Assembly: GCF_007992455.1 (NCBI RefSeq)
Contig: NZ_BKAH01000009.1
Span: 1-64,000 of the forward strand
DNA length: 64,000 nt
Direction of reading: 5' to 3'
From: Microbacterium saccharophilum
GTDB lineage: Bacteria > Actinomycetota > Actinomycetes > Actinomycetales > Microbacteriaceae
The notes beneath the pieces are model-generated. The model saw only the letters and a program-made list of their open reading frames with translations, did not search any database and was not told the DNA's origin. The translations under genes were made by a program, and so were the position numbers. This document shows, in pieces, positions 8,651 through 16,294 of the stretch; the first letter of the stretch is position 1; every line of letters starts with the position of its first letter.

Positions 8651-8765
8651 GTCGAGCGCGTATCCGTGCTGTTGAGCGCGTATTCGCTGCGTCGAGCGCG
8701 TATTCGGGAGGGTGAGTGCGCATCCACGTCGAATACGCAGTCAACCCGTTGAATACGCGCTCGAT
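8651..8765. repeat. Six-unit array with exact 20-bp period, four direct and two inverted copies
   Basis: 15-bp units related to GTTGAGCGCGTATTC begin at 8651, 8671, 8691 and 8711; inverted copies begin at 8731 and 8751. Each is separated by a 5-bp spacer of unrelated sequence. The units at 8671 and 8691 differ at one base, while the one at 8711 is the most diverged. The array lies between the Nudix gene (minus) and a small proline-rich gene (plus), overlapping the Nudix -35 region. It has no open frame of interest. It could be a multi-site operator, a REP-like repeat cluster or a DNA architecture site. Confidence 0.8.
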
Positions 8766-8843
8766 GTCAAGGGGCTGGGCTGCGCGCGGTGTTCGGGGTG
8801 AGGGTGCGGGGGAACGCGCATCTGCGCATGAGAGGAGCACGCC

Positions 8844-9038
8844 ATGAGCACCGCCTTCCCCGACGCCCCCGGCGAGACGCCCGGCCCCGCCGGCCCACCG
8901 GATCCGGGACTGCCCGGCGCCCCGGAGGAGCCGCTGGCACCGTATCCGTCTGAGCCGCTCGCGCCGAACCCCACGGAGCCGTTCGCGCCGAACCCGGAGG
9001 AGCCGCTCACCGACCCGGACGGGCCGAACCGCTTCTGA
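8844..9038 (+). CDS. Small proline-rich protein with four octapeptide repeats
   Basis: A 64-residue protein of unknown function. Residues 27-58 are four copies of an 8-residue unit close to P-x-E-P-L-A-P-N (PEEPLAPY, PSEPLAPN, PTEPFAPN, PEEPLTDP). The whole protein is low-complexity, acidic and probably disordered. AGGAG lies 7 bases before the ATG, which argues for translation. No signal peptide or membrane segment is seen. It ends 7 bp before the convergent efflux-pump gene. A glycine/serine-rich frame also exists on the opposite strand, but it lacks a comparable start. Confidence 0.6.
   Translation: MSTAFPDAPGETPGPAGPPDPGLPGAPEEPLAPYPSEPLAPNPTEPFAPNPEEPLTDPDGPNRF
8922..9017 (+). repeat. 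24-bp coding tandem repeat (4 copies)
   Basis: Four degenerate 24-bp units encode the octapeptide repeats of the small proline-rich protein. Copy number may vary between strains. Confidence 0.65.
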
Positions 9039-9045
9039 CCCGACG

Positions 9046-10660
9046 TCAGGTGGACGGGCGCGCCGGGTCCTCCGAGACCTGCGCGTCCTCCTCCTGCCGC
9101 CGGCCCGCACCGAGCGAGAACGTCGCGGCGAGGCCGACGAGAAGGAACCCCGCGGCGGTGAACGCCGACGCGCGCGTGCCGTCCGAGAAGGCCGCCTCGG
9201 CGGCGGCTCCGAACGCCTCGGTCTCGGGGTTCGCCGACAAGCCGGCGATCGCGCCGCCGGCCGAGTCGACGACGGCGCTCACGACCGTGTCGGCCTGCGC
9301 GGCGGGAACGCCCGCGTCATCGAGGGATGCGCTGAGCGCCGCGCCGGTCGTCGTGAAGAGGACCGTGCCGAGGATCGCCACGCCGAGCGCCGAGCCGACC
9401 TGACGCGACGTGGACTGCGTGCCCGATCCCTGACCCGACAGCTGCACGGGCACGTCCTGGAGGATGACGCCGGTGAGTTGCGCCGTGGCGAGCCCGACCC
9501 CGAAGCCGTAGACGAACAGGGCGGGGACGAGCCATCCCCAGGCCGCGTCCGGCGCGATGATGAACCCGACCCACGCGACGCCGATGATCTCCGCGACGAT
9601 GCCGAGACGGACGATGACGACGGGCGACCTTGCCGCTGAAGGCCCCCGCCGCGCCGCTGGCGAAGAACGAGCCGAGGGCGAGCGCGAGCAGCAGGAAGCC
9701 GGTCTGCAGGGCGTCGAATCCGAGCACGAACTGCAGCCACAGGGGCAGCGAGAGGATGATGCCGAACTCGCCGAGCGAGACCACGAGAGCGGCGACGTTG
9801 CCGTTGCGGAAGGACGGGATGCGGAAGAGAGAGAACTCCAGGAGCGTGCCCTTGCCCTGCTTCGCGCGCGCCAGTCCCCACCAGATGAAGCCGACGAGCG
9901 CGACGACGGCGATCGCGAACGCGACGGGGATGGGCGACAGCTCGAACGGCCAGGTGAACGAGCCGATCGTGAAGTCCTGCTCGAGCGTCCACCAGCCATA
10001 GGTGCGGCCCTCGATGAGCCCGAAGACGAGCGAGCCGAACAGGAGGACGGACAGCACGGAGCCGACGATGTCGAGGCGGCCGCGGCGGGGCTCCTTCGAC
10101 TCGGCGACCGTCAGCAGCACGCCGATGATGATGATGATGCCGAGCGGGACGTTGATGCCGAACGCCCAGCGCCACGAGAACGCCGTCGTCAGCCAGCCGC
10201 CGAGGAGCGGGCCGACCGCGGCCATGCCGCCGATGGTCGAGCCCCACACCGCGAACGCGATGCCCCGCTCCTTGCCGCGGAAGGTCGCGTTGATGAGCGA
10301 GAGGGTCGTCGGCAGGATCATCGCGCCGCCGACGCCCTGGACGAGGCGGGAGAGGATCAGGATGCCGCCGTCGGGTGCGAGCGCCGCGAACACCGACGAG
10401 GCCGCGAAGAGCACGACGCCGAGCAGCATGACGCGGCGGCGACCGAAGCGGTCGGCAAGGCTGCCGAAGAGCAGGAGGAGCGCGGCGAAGACGAGCGTGT
10501 AGGCCTCCTGGACCCACTGGACCTCGGTCGAGGTGATGCCGAGCTCGTCGACGATCGACGGCACCGCCACGTTCACGATCGTCGAGTCGACGATGATGAG
10601 CGACACGGCGATGCTGATGAAGACCAGCCCTATCCAGCGCTTCCGAGCGGCAGCTTCCAC
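9046..10660 (-). pseudogene. DHA2-type MFS drug efflux transporter, frameshifted
   Basis: The gene is split between two frames. Residues 1-about 344 read from the GTG at 10660 and contain the MFS motif A (GSLADRFGRRR), motif C region and about ten membrane helices of the 14-helix DHA2 family (EmrB/QacA type). Near 9621-9632 the frame must shift: GAFSGKVA is in the first frame and PVVIVRLGIVAEIIG continues in the second, down to the stop at 9046. One extra or two missing bases in the GGTCGCCCG stretch would explain it. The second frame ends with a normal C-terminus (SLGAGRRQEEDAQ). Both halves look otherwise undamaged, so a sequencing error or a very recent mutation is likely. An AT-rich operator-like dyad precedes the start. 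Confidence 0.8.
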
Positions 10661-10700
10661 AATTTATCTCGCTTATCTAGTAATACAGTTGGCGAGATTA
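10661..10700 (-). promoter_or_regulatory. AT-rich promoter/operator of the efflux pump gene
   Basis: This is one of the few AT-rich stretches in the window. ATCTCGC (10666-10672) and GCGAGAT (10692-10698) form a perfect 7-bp inverted repeat with a 19-bp spacer. TTATCTCG and TTATCTAG are repeated directly 10 bp apart, and a near-palindrome TTATCTAGTAA sits at 10673-10683. The layout suits a MarR- or TetR-type repressor controlling the pump, but no such regulator gene is adjacent. Confidence 0.5.
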
Positions 10701-10741
10701 CTCCTTCCAGCCTGAATCAGCACATCCGGCGCGGATGAGGA

Positions 10742-11140
10742 TCAGCGGAAGAGGTCGTCGTACTCCGCGACCGGGACGATGCCGTCTGCGGCGGCGGCGA
10801 GGGCGTCATCCGCCGCGATGAGCGCATCGGCCTGCAGCGTCGCGACAGCGAGGTACTCGGCCTGTGCCGTGTCCTCCCACCCGAGCCGAGACGCGATCCT
10901 CCACGCCGTCGCCCGCGACACCCGGTCGCCGAGGAGCCGGATCTTCAAGGCCGCGATGCCCTCCAGCCGTGCGCGGCCCTCCTTCTCCGGGAGGGTGCCC
11001 TCGCGTACGGCCCGGTACAGGGCGGAAAGCGCATGGGAGCGCAGCACGGCCGGGCCGACCAGCGCGTGGGCCGGGCTCACCGCACGCCCCTCTTCCACGA
11101 GCCGCAGGGCCGTTCCGGAGTCGATCGCGTACCGGGTCAT
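10742..11140 (-). CDS. PIN-domain protein (VapC-like), no visible antitoxin
   Basis: A 132-residue protein. MTRYAIDSGTALRL at the N-terminus and WEDTAQAEYLAVATLQADAL plus IAADDALAAAADGI toward the C-terminus follow the PIN-domain pattern, with acidic residues D7, a central E/D pair and D-D near the end as likely Mg2+ ligands. PIN proteins are ribonucleases, and in VapBC pairs they are toxins. Here the neighbours are an efflux pump gene and, 7 bp upstream, an MFS gene; no small antitoxin frame precedes it. It may be an orphan toxin or a PIN-like protein with another role. The fold is inferred from motif spacing. Confidence 0.65.
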   Translation of the reverse strand: MTRYAIDSGTALRLVEEGRAVSPAHALVGPAVLRSHALSALYRAVREGTLPEKEGRARLEGIAALKIRLLGDRVSRATAWRIASRLGWEDTAQAEYLAVATLQADALIAADDALAAAADGIVPVAEYDDLFR

Positions 11141-11147
11141 GCCGCGA

Positions 11148-12431
11148 TCATCCCACCGGGCGGGGACACTCCACAGCGCGCACGGCGTCGAGGCTCCGCG
11201 CCGCCGCCGCCACGCGTGTGCGCCGCTCGATGGCGAGGTTCAGCACCCCGAGCGCCACGACGATCGCCGCCGCCAGCAACGGGATGACCATGGCGCTCCG
11301 GGCCCCGAACGCCTCCGCCAGGGCGCCCGTCCCGGCGGCCGCGAGCGACTGCGACAGAGCCATCGCCGACCCCAGCACCGTCATGAGCGTCGCCGACCGG
11401 CCGACCGGACTGCGCTGGCCGCCGAGGCTGTAGAGGGTCACGAGCGTCGGCCCGATGCCGAGGCCCATGAGCGCGAGCATCAGCGTCACAGCCGACACCG
11501 AGTCGCTCAGCGTGAAACCGAGGGTGGATGCCGCGAGCACGCTCGCGAACAGCATCCATCGCCAGCGCAGCGCGAACCGGGTGGGCAGCAGCGCCACGGC
11601 GAGGGCGAGGACGGCAGACCCGATCCCCATGACCCCGTACAGCAGCGAGGCCGTGTCGACGTCGTTCCGCTCGGCCATGAACGCCGTCAGGGAGGTGAGT
11701 GTCGCGCCGAAGAACATCCCGACGGCGAAGGTGGCGGCCACGAGCACGAGCACGGGGGCGCGCAGCAGCTCCCGGGCCGGCGCCAGCTCGACGTCCGCGT
11801 CCCCGTGCGCCGGCGACACACGCGCGGTGGGGTGCAGCGCGAACGCCGTCACGAAGACGAGGCTCAGGACGGCCGCGGCGGCGATCGGCATCCACGGGGC
11901 GATGAACGAGGCGAGCACGCCGACGACCACGGGGCCGATGACGAACGCGGTCTCATCCGCCGCCGACTCGTACGCCATCGAGCGGGAGAACGTGCGGATG
12001 CGGCGGTGCGGCGAGAGCCGGTCGCGGATGATCGTGATCATCCGGCTCCGCGACATGGCCGCCGCCTGCGGGGCGGACAGGCCGATCAGGAACGCCGAGG
12101 CCAGCAGCATCCCGTCGAACAGGTCCGACGATGCAACGAAGGGGAACGCGATGAGCAGCGCCCCGTTGACGAGGCCGAGCGGGACGAGCACCCGGCGCTG
12201 GCCGAGCCGGTCGACGGCATCGCCGACGACGGGGCCGGCGATGACGGTGCCGATGCCGACAGCGGCCGAGGTCAGTCCGCCGAGGGCGACGGAGCCGCGG
12301 ACCGAGACGACGAGGGTGAGCACGCCGACGACCATCATGGCGAACGGGAGGCGCGCGAGGAACGCGATCGGGAAGTACCAGAACCCGGTGTGCGAGATCA
12401 GGGAACGATCATCGACGGCGGTCGCGGTCAT
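11148..12431 (-). CDS. MFS transporter (12-helix)
   Basis: A 427-residue membrane protein with about twelve hydrophobic segments. The loop after helix 2 carries GDAVDRLGQRRVL, a match to MFS motif A, and SRSRMITIIRDRLSP follows helix 5. The ATG at 12431 follows GAGGTG by 7 bases and leads directly into the first helix (FWYFPIAFLARLPFAMMVV). The family includes drug, sugar and metabolite transporters; nothing in the sequence or neighbours fixes the substrate. The gene ends 7 bp before the PIN-domain gene and may be cotranscribed with it. Confidence 0.82.
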   Translation of the reverse strand: MTATAVDDRSLISHTGFWYFPIAFLARLPFAMMVVGVLTLVVSVRGSVALGGLTSAAVGIGTVIAGPVVGDAVDRLGQRRVLVPLGLVNGALLIAFPFVASSDLFDGMLLASAFLIGLSAPQAAAMSRSRMITIIRDRLSPHRRIRTFSRSMAYESAADETAFVIGPVVVGVLASFIAPWMPIAAAAVLSLVFVTAFALHPTARVSPAHGDADVELAPARELLRAPVLVLVAATFAVGMFFGATLTSLTAFMAERNDVDTASLLYGVMGIGSAVLALAVALLPTRFALRWRWMLFASVLAASTLGFTLSDSVSAVTLMLALMGLGIGPTLVTLYSLGGQRSPVGRSATLMTVLGSAMALSQSLAAAGTGALAEAFGARSAMVIPLLAAAIVVALGVLNLAIERRTRVAAAARSLDAVRAVECPRPVG

Positions 12432-12589
12432 GGTGGAGCACCTCGGTTCGGCTGGCGGTCGGAGTGTGCCGCCTTGCCTTCCCAGCAGGTAGATGCACCG
12501 TACGGGCGCCGCGGAATGCGGACGCCTCGGGTCCAGGGTAGCGCGTGCCGGTGGGAACGCGCTGGGTGGATCGAAGGGATGCCGGGCGG

Positions 12590-13087
12590 CTACCAGCCCA
12601 TCGAGCCCGGGACGCCCTTGAACGGGCCGACGATGGCGGAGGTGACCCATCCGCCGTAGAACCCGCCGGGCTGCGGCGTGACGGTCTCGCCGTCCACCGT
12701 GCACCGGTCCATCTCACGCGCGTACACGGCGACGCGGTCGGCGAGCACCTCGTAGCCGGGCAGCGGATGCGGGTAGCCCCACCCTGCGCGCGGGCGCACG
12801 AGGCCGCCCCCGGCGACGTCGAAGTAGCGCGCCGCCCCCTTGAACTCGCAGACCGACGATCCCGTCGTCGGCGCGAGGGACCCGTCGGCGAACGCCCCGA
12901 TCGGCAGGTAGTAGACCGGCGGATGGCTCGTCTCGAGCACGCGTACGACGTCATCGGTGTCGACGATCACCTGGCCCCCGAGCACGATCGACACACGGGA
13001 GGCGACCGGCTCGACGCGGGGCGGACGGGGGTAGTCCCAGACCGACTCCTGGCCGGGAGCGACGGGATCGGCGTGCGGGCGCGGCAT
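12590..13087 (-). CDS. DUF427 domain protein
   Basis: A 165-residue cytoplasmic protein. The core pattern of DUF427 is clear: VVRVLETSHPPVYYLP, then CEFKGAARYFDV and AVYAREMDRCTVDGE. The family has a small beta-rich fold of unknown function and is common in actinobacteria, often alone as here. The ATG at 13087 is preceded at 6 bases by TACAGT, indicating a leaderless message; the frame stays open upstream through the divergent gene, but that part is not coding. It is divergent from the Lon-substrate-domain gene, with 63 bp between the starts. Confidence 0.85.
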   Translation of the reverse strand: MPRPHADPVAPGQESVWDYPRPPRVEPVASRVSIVLGGQVIVDTDDVVRVLETSHPPVYYLPIGAFADGSLAPTTGSSVCEFKGAARYFDVAGGGLVRPRAGWGYPHPLPGYEVLADRVAVYAREMDRCTVDGETVTPQPGGFYGGWVTSAIVGPFKGVPGSMGW

Positions 13088-13093
13088 CCCCTC

Positions 13094-13099
13094 ACTGTA
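13094..13099 (-). promoter_or_regulatory. Probable -10 element, leaderless DUF427 gene
   Basis: TACAGT on the minus strand ends 6 bases before the ATG at 13087. Confidence 0.55.
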
Positions 13100-13150
13100 C
13101 GTCCGCTGAAGGTCGACCCGGGCCGCCGCAGGCGATGTTTGACTGGTGCC

Positions 13151-13759
13151 ATGAGCGCCGTGCCGATGTTCCCCCTCGGGTCCGTGCTGTTCCCGTACAC
13201 CCCGCTCCCGCTGCGCGTCTTCGAGCCGCGGTACCTCACGATGCTGGGGCGGCTCCTGGACGCCGAGGAGCCGATGTTCGGCGTGGTCCTCATCGAGCGG
13301 GGACACGAGGCCGGCGGCGGGGATCAGCGCAGCAGCATCGGGACCCTGGCGCGCCTGCTCGAGGTCTCCACCGGCGACGACGACATGTACGCCCTGGCCG
13401 TCGGCACCGAGCGGATCACCGTGGACCGGTGGCTCGACGACGACCCGCACCCGCAGGCCGAGGTGTCGCCGGTCCCGCCGCTGGAGTGGAACGAGGCGCT
13501 GACACCGCTGCGGAACGAGGCGGAGGCGCTGGTGCGCCGGATGCTGGCGCGCAGCGCCGTCGTCGGTGAGGCGCAGTGGGATCCGAACGTCGAGCTGTCC
13601 GACGATCCCGTCGCCTCGGCGTGGCAGCTCGCCGCGATCGCGCCGCTCGGCGAGTACGACCGGTTCACGCTGCTGCAGTCGACGACGACGGGCGGCCTGC
13701 TGCGCCAGATCATCGACCTGACGCTGGAGATCGAGCCGCTCCTCGGGCTGCCGGACTGA
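13151..13759 (+). CDS. LON peptidase substrate-binding domain protein
   Basis: A 202-residue protein that consists only of the N-terminal (LON) substrate-binding domain of Lon protease, with no AAA or peptidase part. Recognisable parts are MFPLGSVLFPYTPLPLRVFE with RYL after it, and FGVVLIERG. Stand-alone LON proteins are widespread in actinobacteria; they may bind peptides or act as adaptors, but no activity is established. A C-terminal helical region (QLAAIAPLGEYDRFTLLQ) fits the family. The start is the only ATG that gives the conserved beginning. The gene ends about 30 bp before the convergent PEP-mutase-like gene. Confidence 0.85.
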   Translation: MSAVPMFPLGSVLFPYTPLPLRVFEPRYLTMLGRLLDAEEPMFGVVLIERGHEAGGGDQRSSIGTLARLLEVSTGDDDMYALAVGTERITVDRWLDDDPHPQAEVSPVPPLEWNEALTPLRNEAEALVRRMLARSAVVGEAQWDPNVELSDDPVASAWQLAAIAPLGEYDRFTLLQSTTTGGLLRQIIDLTLEIEPLLGLPD

Positions 13760-13789
13760 ACGCCGCTCAGCTGCCGGATTGAACGCCGC

Positions 13790-14569
13790 TCAGTTGAGCG
13801 CGCGGGTGGACGGCGGGATGACGCCGTCGGCGTACAGGCTCTTCGCGACGTCCTGCAACGCCGTGAGGGCGACGCGTTGCGTCGTCGGCCCGTACGAGAT
13901 GCGGGCGACGCCGAGCGCCTCGTACTCCGCGGCCGTGAGCGCGCCGGGCAGGCCGATGACACTGACCTTCCGCTCCCCGATCCCCTCGACGAGCCGCCGC
14001 GTGACGTCGGCGTTCAGCACGCCGGGGACGAACACGATGTCGGCGCCTGCGTCGAGGTAGGCGCGGCCGCGCTCGATGGCATCCGCGATCGACTCGTCGA
14101 GCGGACGGTCGCCGCCGCGGACGATGGCGTCGGTGCGGGCGTTGAGCGCGAAGGGCACGCCCTCGGCCACGCCGGCACGCACGATCGCCTCGACGGCGGC
14201 CACCGACTCCGCGAGCGGCTTCAGGCGATCCTCGACGTTGGCGCCGACGATGCCCACGCCGATCGCACGGCGGGCGGTCTCGCCCGCGTTGCCGAAGCCG
14301 GCATCCAGATCGGCCGAGACGGGCACGTCACCGGCAACGGACACGATGCGGCCGACCATGTCGAGCACCAGCTCGAGCGGGATGTTCTCGCCGTCGGGGT
14401 AGCCGAAGGTCGCGGCGATCGAGTGACCGGCGGTGGCGAGCGCCTTCGTCTCGGGCAGATCGAGGATCGCCTTGGCGGATACGACATCCCACACGTTGAC
14501 GACGCGGAGGATCTCCGGCGCGGCGTGGAGGGCGGACAGGGTCTGGGCGCGTTCTGCCTGAGAAGTCAT
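13790..14569 (-). CDS. Isocitrate lyase/PEP mutase superfamily protein
   Basis: A 259-residue TIM-barrel protein. It has VVNVWDVVSAKAI at the N-terminus, PVSADLDAGFGN (metal-binding acidic residues), GVGIVGANVEDRLKPL and FALNARTDAIVRGG, the order seen in the PEP mutase/ICL family. The KKCGH active-site loop of isocitrate lyase is absent, so it is not a glyoxylate-shunt enzyme. Relatives split or form C-C bonds next to a carboxylate (oxaloacetate or methylisocitrate type) or are uncharacterised. The ATG at 14569 follows AGGAGG closely; an upstream ATG at 14605 is possible but has no ribosome binding site. It is divergent from the glycosyltransferase operon. Confidence 0.82.
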   Translation of the reverse strand: MTSQAERAQTLSALHAAPEILRVVNVWDVVSAKAILDLPETKALATAGHSIAATFGYPDGENIPLELVLDMVGRIVSVAGDVPVSADLDAGFGNAGETARRAIGVGIVGANVEDRLKPLAESVAAVEAIVRAGVAEGVPFALNARTDAIVRGGDRPLDESIADAIERGRAYLDAGADIVFVPGVLNADVTRRLVEGIGERKVSVIGLPGALTAAEYEALGVARISYGPTTQRVALTALQDVAKSLYADGVIPPSTRALN

Positions 14570-14633
14570 GTCCTCCTGGCTATCGGTCCCCGTCGCCGGT
14601 GTCAACGCCCCCGGGCCTCTTCGTCCGATGGGC

Positions 14634-14639
14634 TAGCGT
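14634..14639 (+). promoter_or_regulatory. Probable -10 element of the glycosyltransferase operon
   Basis: TAGCGT lies about 27 bases before the GTG at 14667. Unlike the leaderless genes, this one then has a GAGGAG ribosome binding site, so the message would carry a leader of about 20 bases. Confidence 0.45.
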
Positions 14640-14666
14640 GGCCGGACAGCCGCCTGAGGAGTCGAC

Positions 14667-15464
14667 GTGACTGCACGCCCCGAGGGATCGCCGACGATCT
14701 CCGTCGTGATCCCCGTGAAGGATGACGCCCGCGAGCTGCGCCGGTGCCTGCGCGCCCTGCAGCTGCAGACCCGGGAGCCCGACGAGATCGTCGTCGTCGA
14801 CAACGGGTCCGCGGATGCCTCCGCGGAGGTCGCGCGCGACGCCGGCGTGCGGGTCATCCGATGCGATCGCCCCGGCATCCCCGCAGCGAGCTCCGCCGGG
14901 TACGACGCCGCGACCCAGGACGTGATCGTGCGACTGGACGCCGACTGCCTTCCGGCGCAGACCTGGATCGAGACCGTCGAGAGGGCGTTCGTGCGCCGGC
15001 CGGACGTGTCGGTGTTCACGGGCGGGGCGCGCTTCATCGACGGGCCGCGGGCGCTGCGCACGTGGCTCGCCGCCTGCTACCTCGGCGCGTACGTCGTGGT
15101 CACCGCGCCGGCGCTCGGCCATCTGCCGGTCTTCGGCTCGAACCTCGCGTTCCGCCGGTCGGCGTGGCAGCGCATCCGCGGCCACGTGCATCGGCAGGAT
15201 GCCGAACTGCACGACGACCTGGACCTCGCGTTCCACCTGGGCGAGCGGCACCGCATCCGCTACCTGCACGGCGCGGCGATGGGCATCTCCATGCGGCCGT
15301 TCGCCGCCGGTGCGGGGTTCGGGCAGCGACTCCTGCGCGGCGTCCGCACGGTCCTCGTGCACTGGCCGGCGGATTTCCCCCCGGTGCGATGGGTGCGGCT
15401 GCTGCTTCGGCGGGGGCTGCACCGGCTCGGCGTGCCGGTCCCGCGACGCCGGGCTCCCCGATGA
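14667..15464 (+). CDS. Family 2 glycosyltransferase
   Basis: A 265-residue protein. The GT-A nucleotide-sugar fold is shown by ISVVIPVKDDARELRRCL, then EIVVVDNGSADAS and VIVRLDADCLPA, where the D-A-D is the metal-binding motif. Later come FGSNLAFRRSAWQ and DLAFHLGERH. There is no clear membrane domain, although the middle (LAACYLGAYVVVTAPALGHL) is moderately hydrophobic. It is the first gene of a three-gene operon joined by four-base ATGA overlaps, with an endonuclease/exonuclease/phosphatase-fold enzyme and a membrane protein, which suggests membrane glycolipid or surface polymer work. Donor and acceptor are unknown. Confidence 0.85.
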   Translation: MTARPEGSPTISVVIPVKDDARELRRCLRALQLQTREPDEIVVVDNGSADASAEVARDAGVRVIRCDRPGIPAASSAGYDAATQDVIVRLDADCLPAQTWIETVERAFVRRPDVSVFTGGARFIDGPRALRTWLAACYLGAYVVVTAPALGHLPVFGSNLAFRRSAWQRIRGHVHRQDAELHDDLDLAFHLGERHRIRYLHGAAMGISMRPFAAGAGFGQRLLRGVRTVLVHWPADFPPVRWVRLLLRRGLHRLGVPVPRRRAPR

Positions 15465-16294
15465 GCGTCACGCCGCTCATCGGGCCGGTCGAGGCGCCTG
15501 ATCTCCATGTCGTGAGCTACAACATCCGGCGCCGGTTCACCGGACCGCTCGTGCGCCCGGCCGACCGGTGGCGACTGCGCCGCCCGCGCCTGACTGCGCT
15601 GCTCCAAGCCGAGCGCCCCACTCTCCTGGGCGCGCAGGAGGCCATGCCCGACCAGGCCACGGCGGTACGGGATGCACTCGGTCCGCGGTACCGGTTCGTC
15701 GGGCACGGCCGGGACGCGAACGGGCGGGGCGAGGGGTGCCCGCTGTTCTTCGACGGGGAGCGCCTCGAACTGCTCGACTGGCGGCAGACGGCGCTCTCCA
15801 CCCAGCCGGACGTCCCCGGCTCCCGGTCGTGGGGCGCGATGCTCCCCCGCGTGCTCGTCACCGCCTCGTTCCGCGACCGCGCGACCGACGTGCGCTTCAT
15901 CGCGCTCAACACCCACCTGGACGTCTTCTCGCCGCGGGCCCGCGCCGCCGGCGCGCGGCACATCCGCGAACTCGTCGAGGACCAGGAGCTTCCGGCGATC
16001 GTCACGGGAGACTTCAACGCGCGCCCGGGGTCGGCGCCGCTCCTCGAGCTGTTCGGCGGCGATGACCTCGTCGATGCGTGGGATGCCGCCGCGGAACGCG
16101 AGACACCGGAGTGGGACACGTACGCCGGTTACCGTCGCCCGCACGTGCGCCGAGGCCGGATCGACTGGATCGGGGTGTCGCCGGACGTGCGCGTGCTGCG
16201 CGCGGCCATCGACCCCCGGCCGGTCGGCGGCGGCTGGCCGTCGGATCACCTGCCGGTGCATGCCGTCGTGCGGATGGGGGGCCGCGGCGCATGA
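15461..16294 (+). CDS. Endonuclease/exonuclease/phosphatase family enzyme
   Basis: A 277-residue protein of the EEP fold. The conserved blocks are HVVSYNIRRRFTG at the start, LLGAQEAMPDQ (catalytic Glu), ALNTHLDVFSPRARAAGA, IVTGDFNARPGS (catalytic Asp/Asn), RRGRIDWIGVSPDVRV and WPSDHLPVHAVV with the C-terminal Asp-His pair. The fold serves nucleases, sphingomyelinases, inositol phosphatases and diester lipid hydrolases. With no DNA-binding extension and with glycosyltransferase and membrane-protein neighbours, a phosphodiesterase acting on lipid-linked or small substrates is plausible. The ATG overlaps the preceding stop as ATGA. Confidence 0.87.
   Translation: MSVTPLIGPVEAPDLHVVSYNIRRRFTGPLVRPADRWRLRRPRLTALLQAERPTLLGAQEAMPDQATAVRDALGPRYRFVGHGRDANGRGEGCPLFFDGERLELLDWRQTALSTQPDVPGSRSWGAMLPRVLVTASFRDRATDVRFIALNTHLDVFSPRARAAGARHIRELVEDQELPAIVTGDFNARPGSAPLLELFGGDDLVDAWDAAAERETPEWDTYAGYRRPHVRRGRIDWIGVSPDVRVLRAAIDPRPVGGGWPSDHLPVHAVVRMGGRGA

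Noticed and set aside
8651-8765. CRISPR array
   Set aside because: Units are about 15 bp with 5-bp spacers, two units are inverted, and no cas genes are present.
10742-11147. Complete VapBC toxin-antitoxin pair
   Set aside because: Only the PIN-domain part is found; the 7-bp gap upstream and the adjacent MFS gene leave no antitoxin frame.
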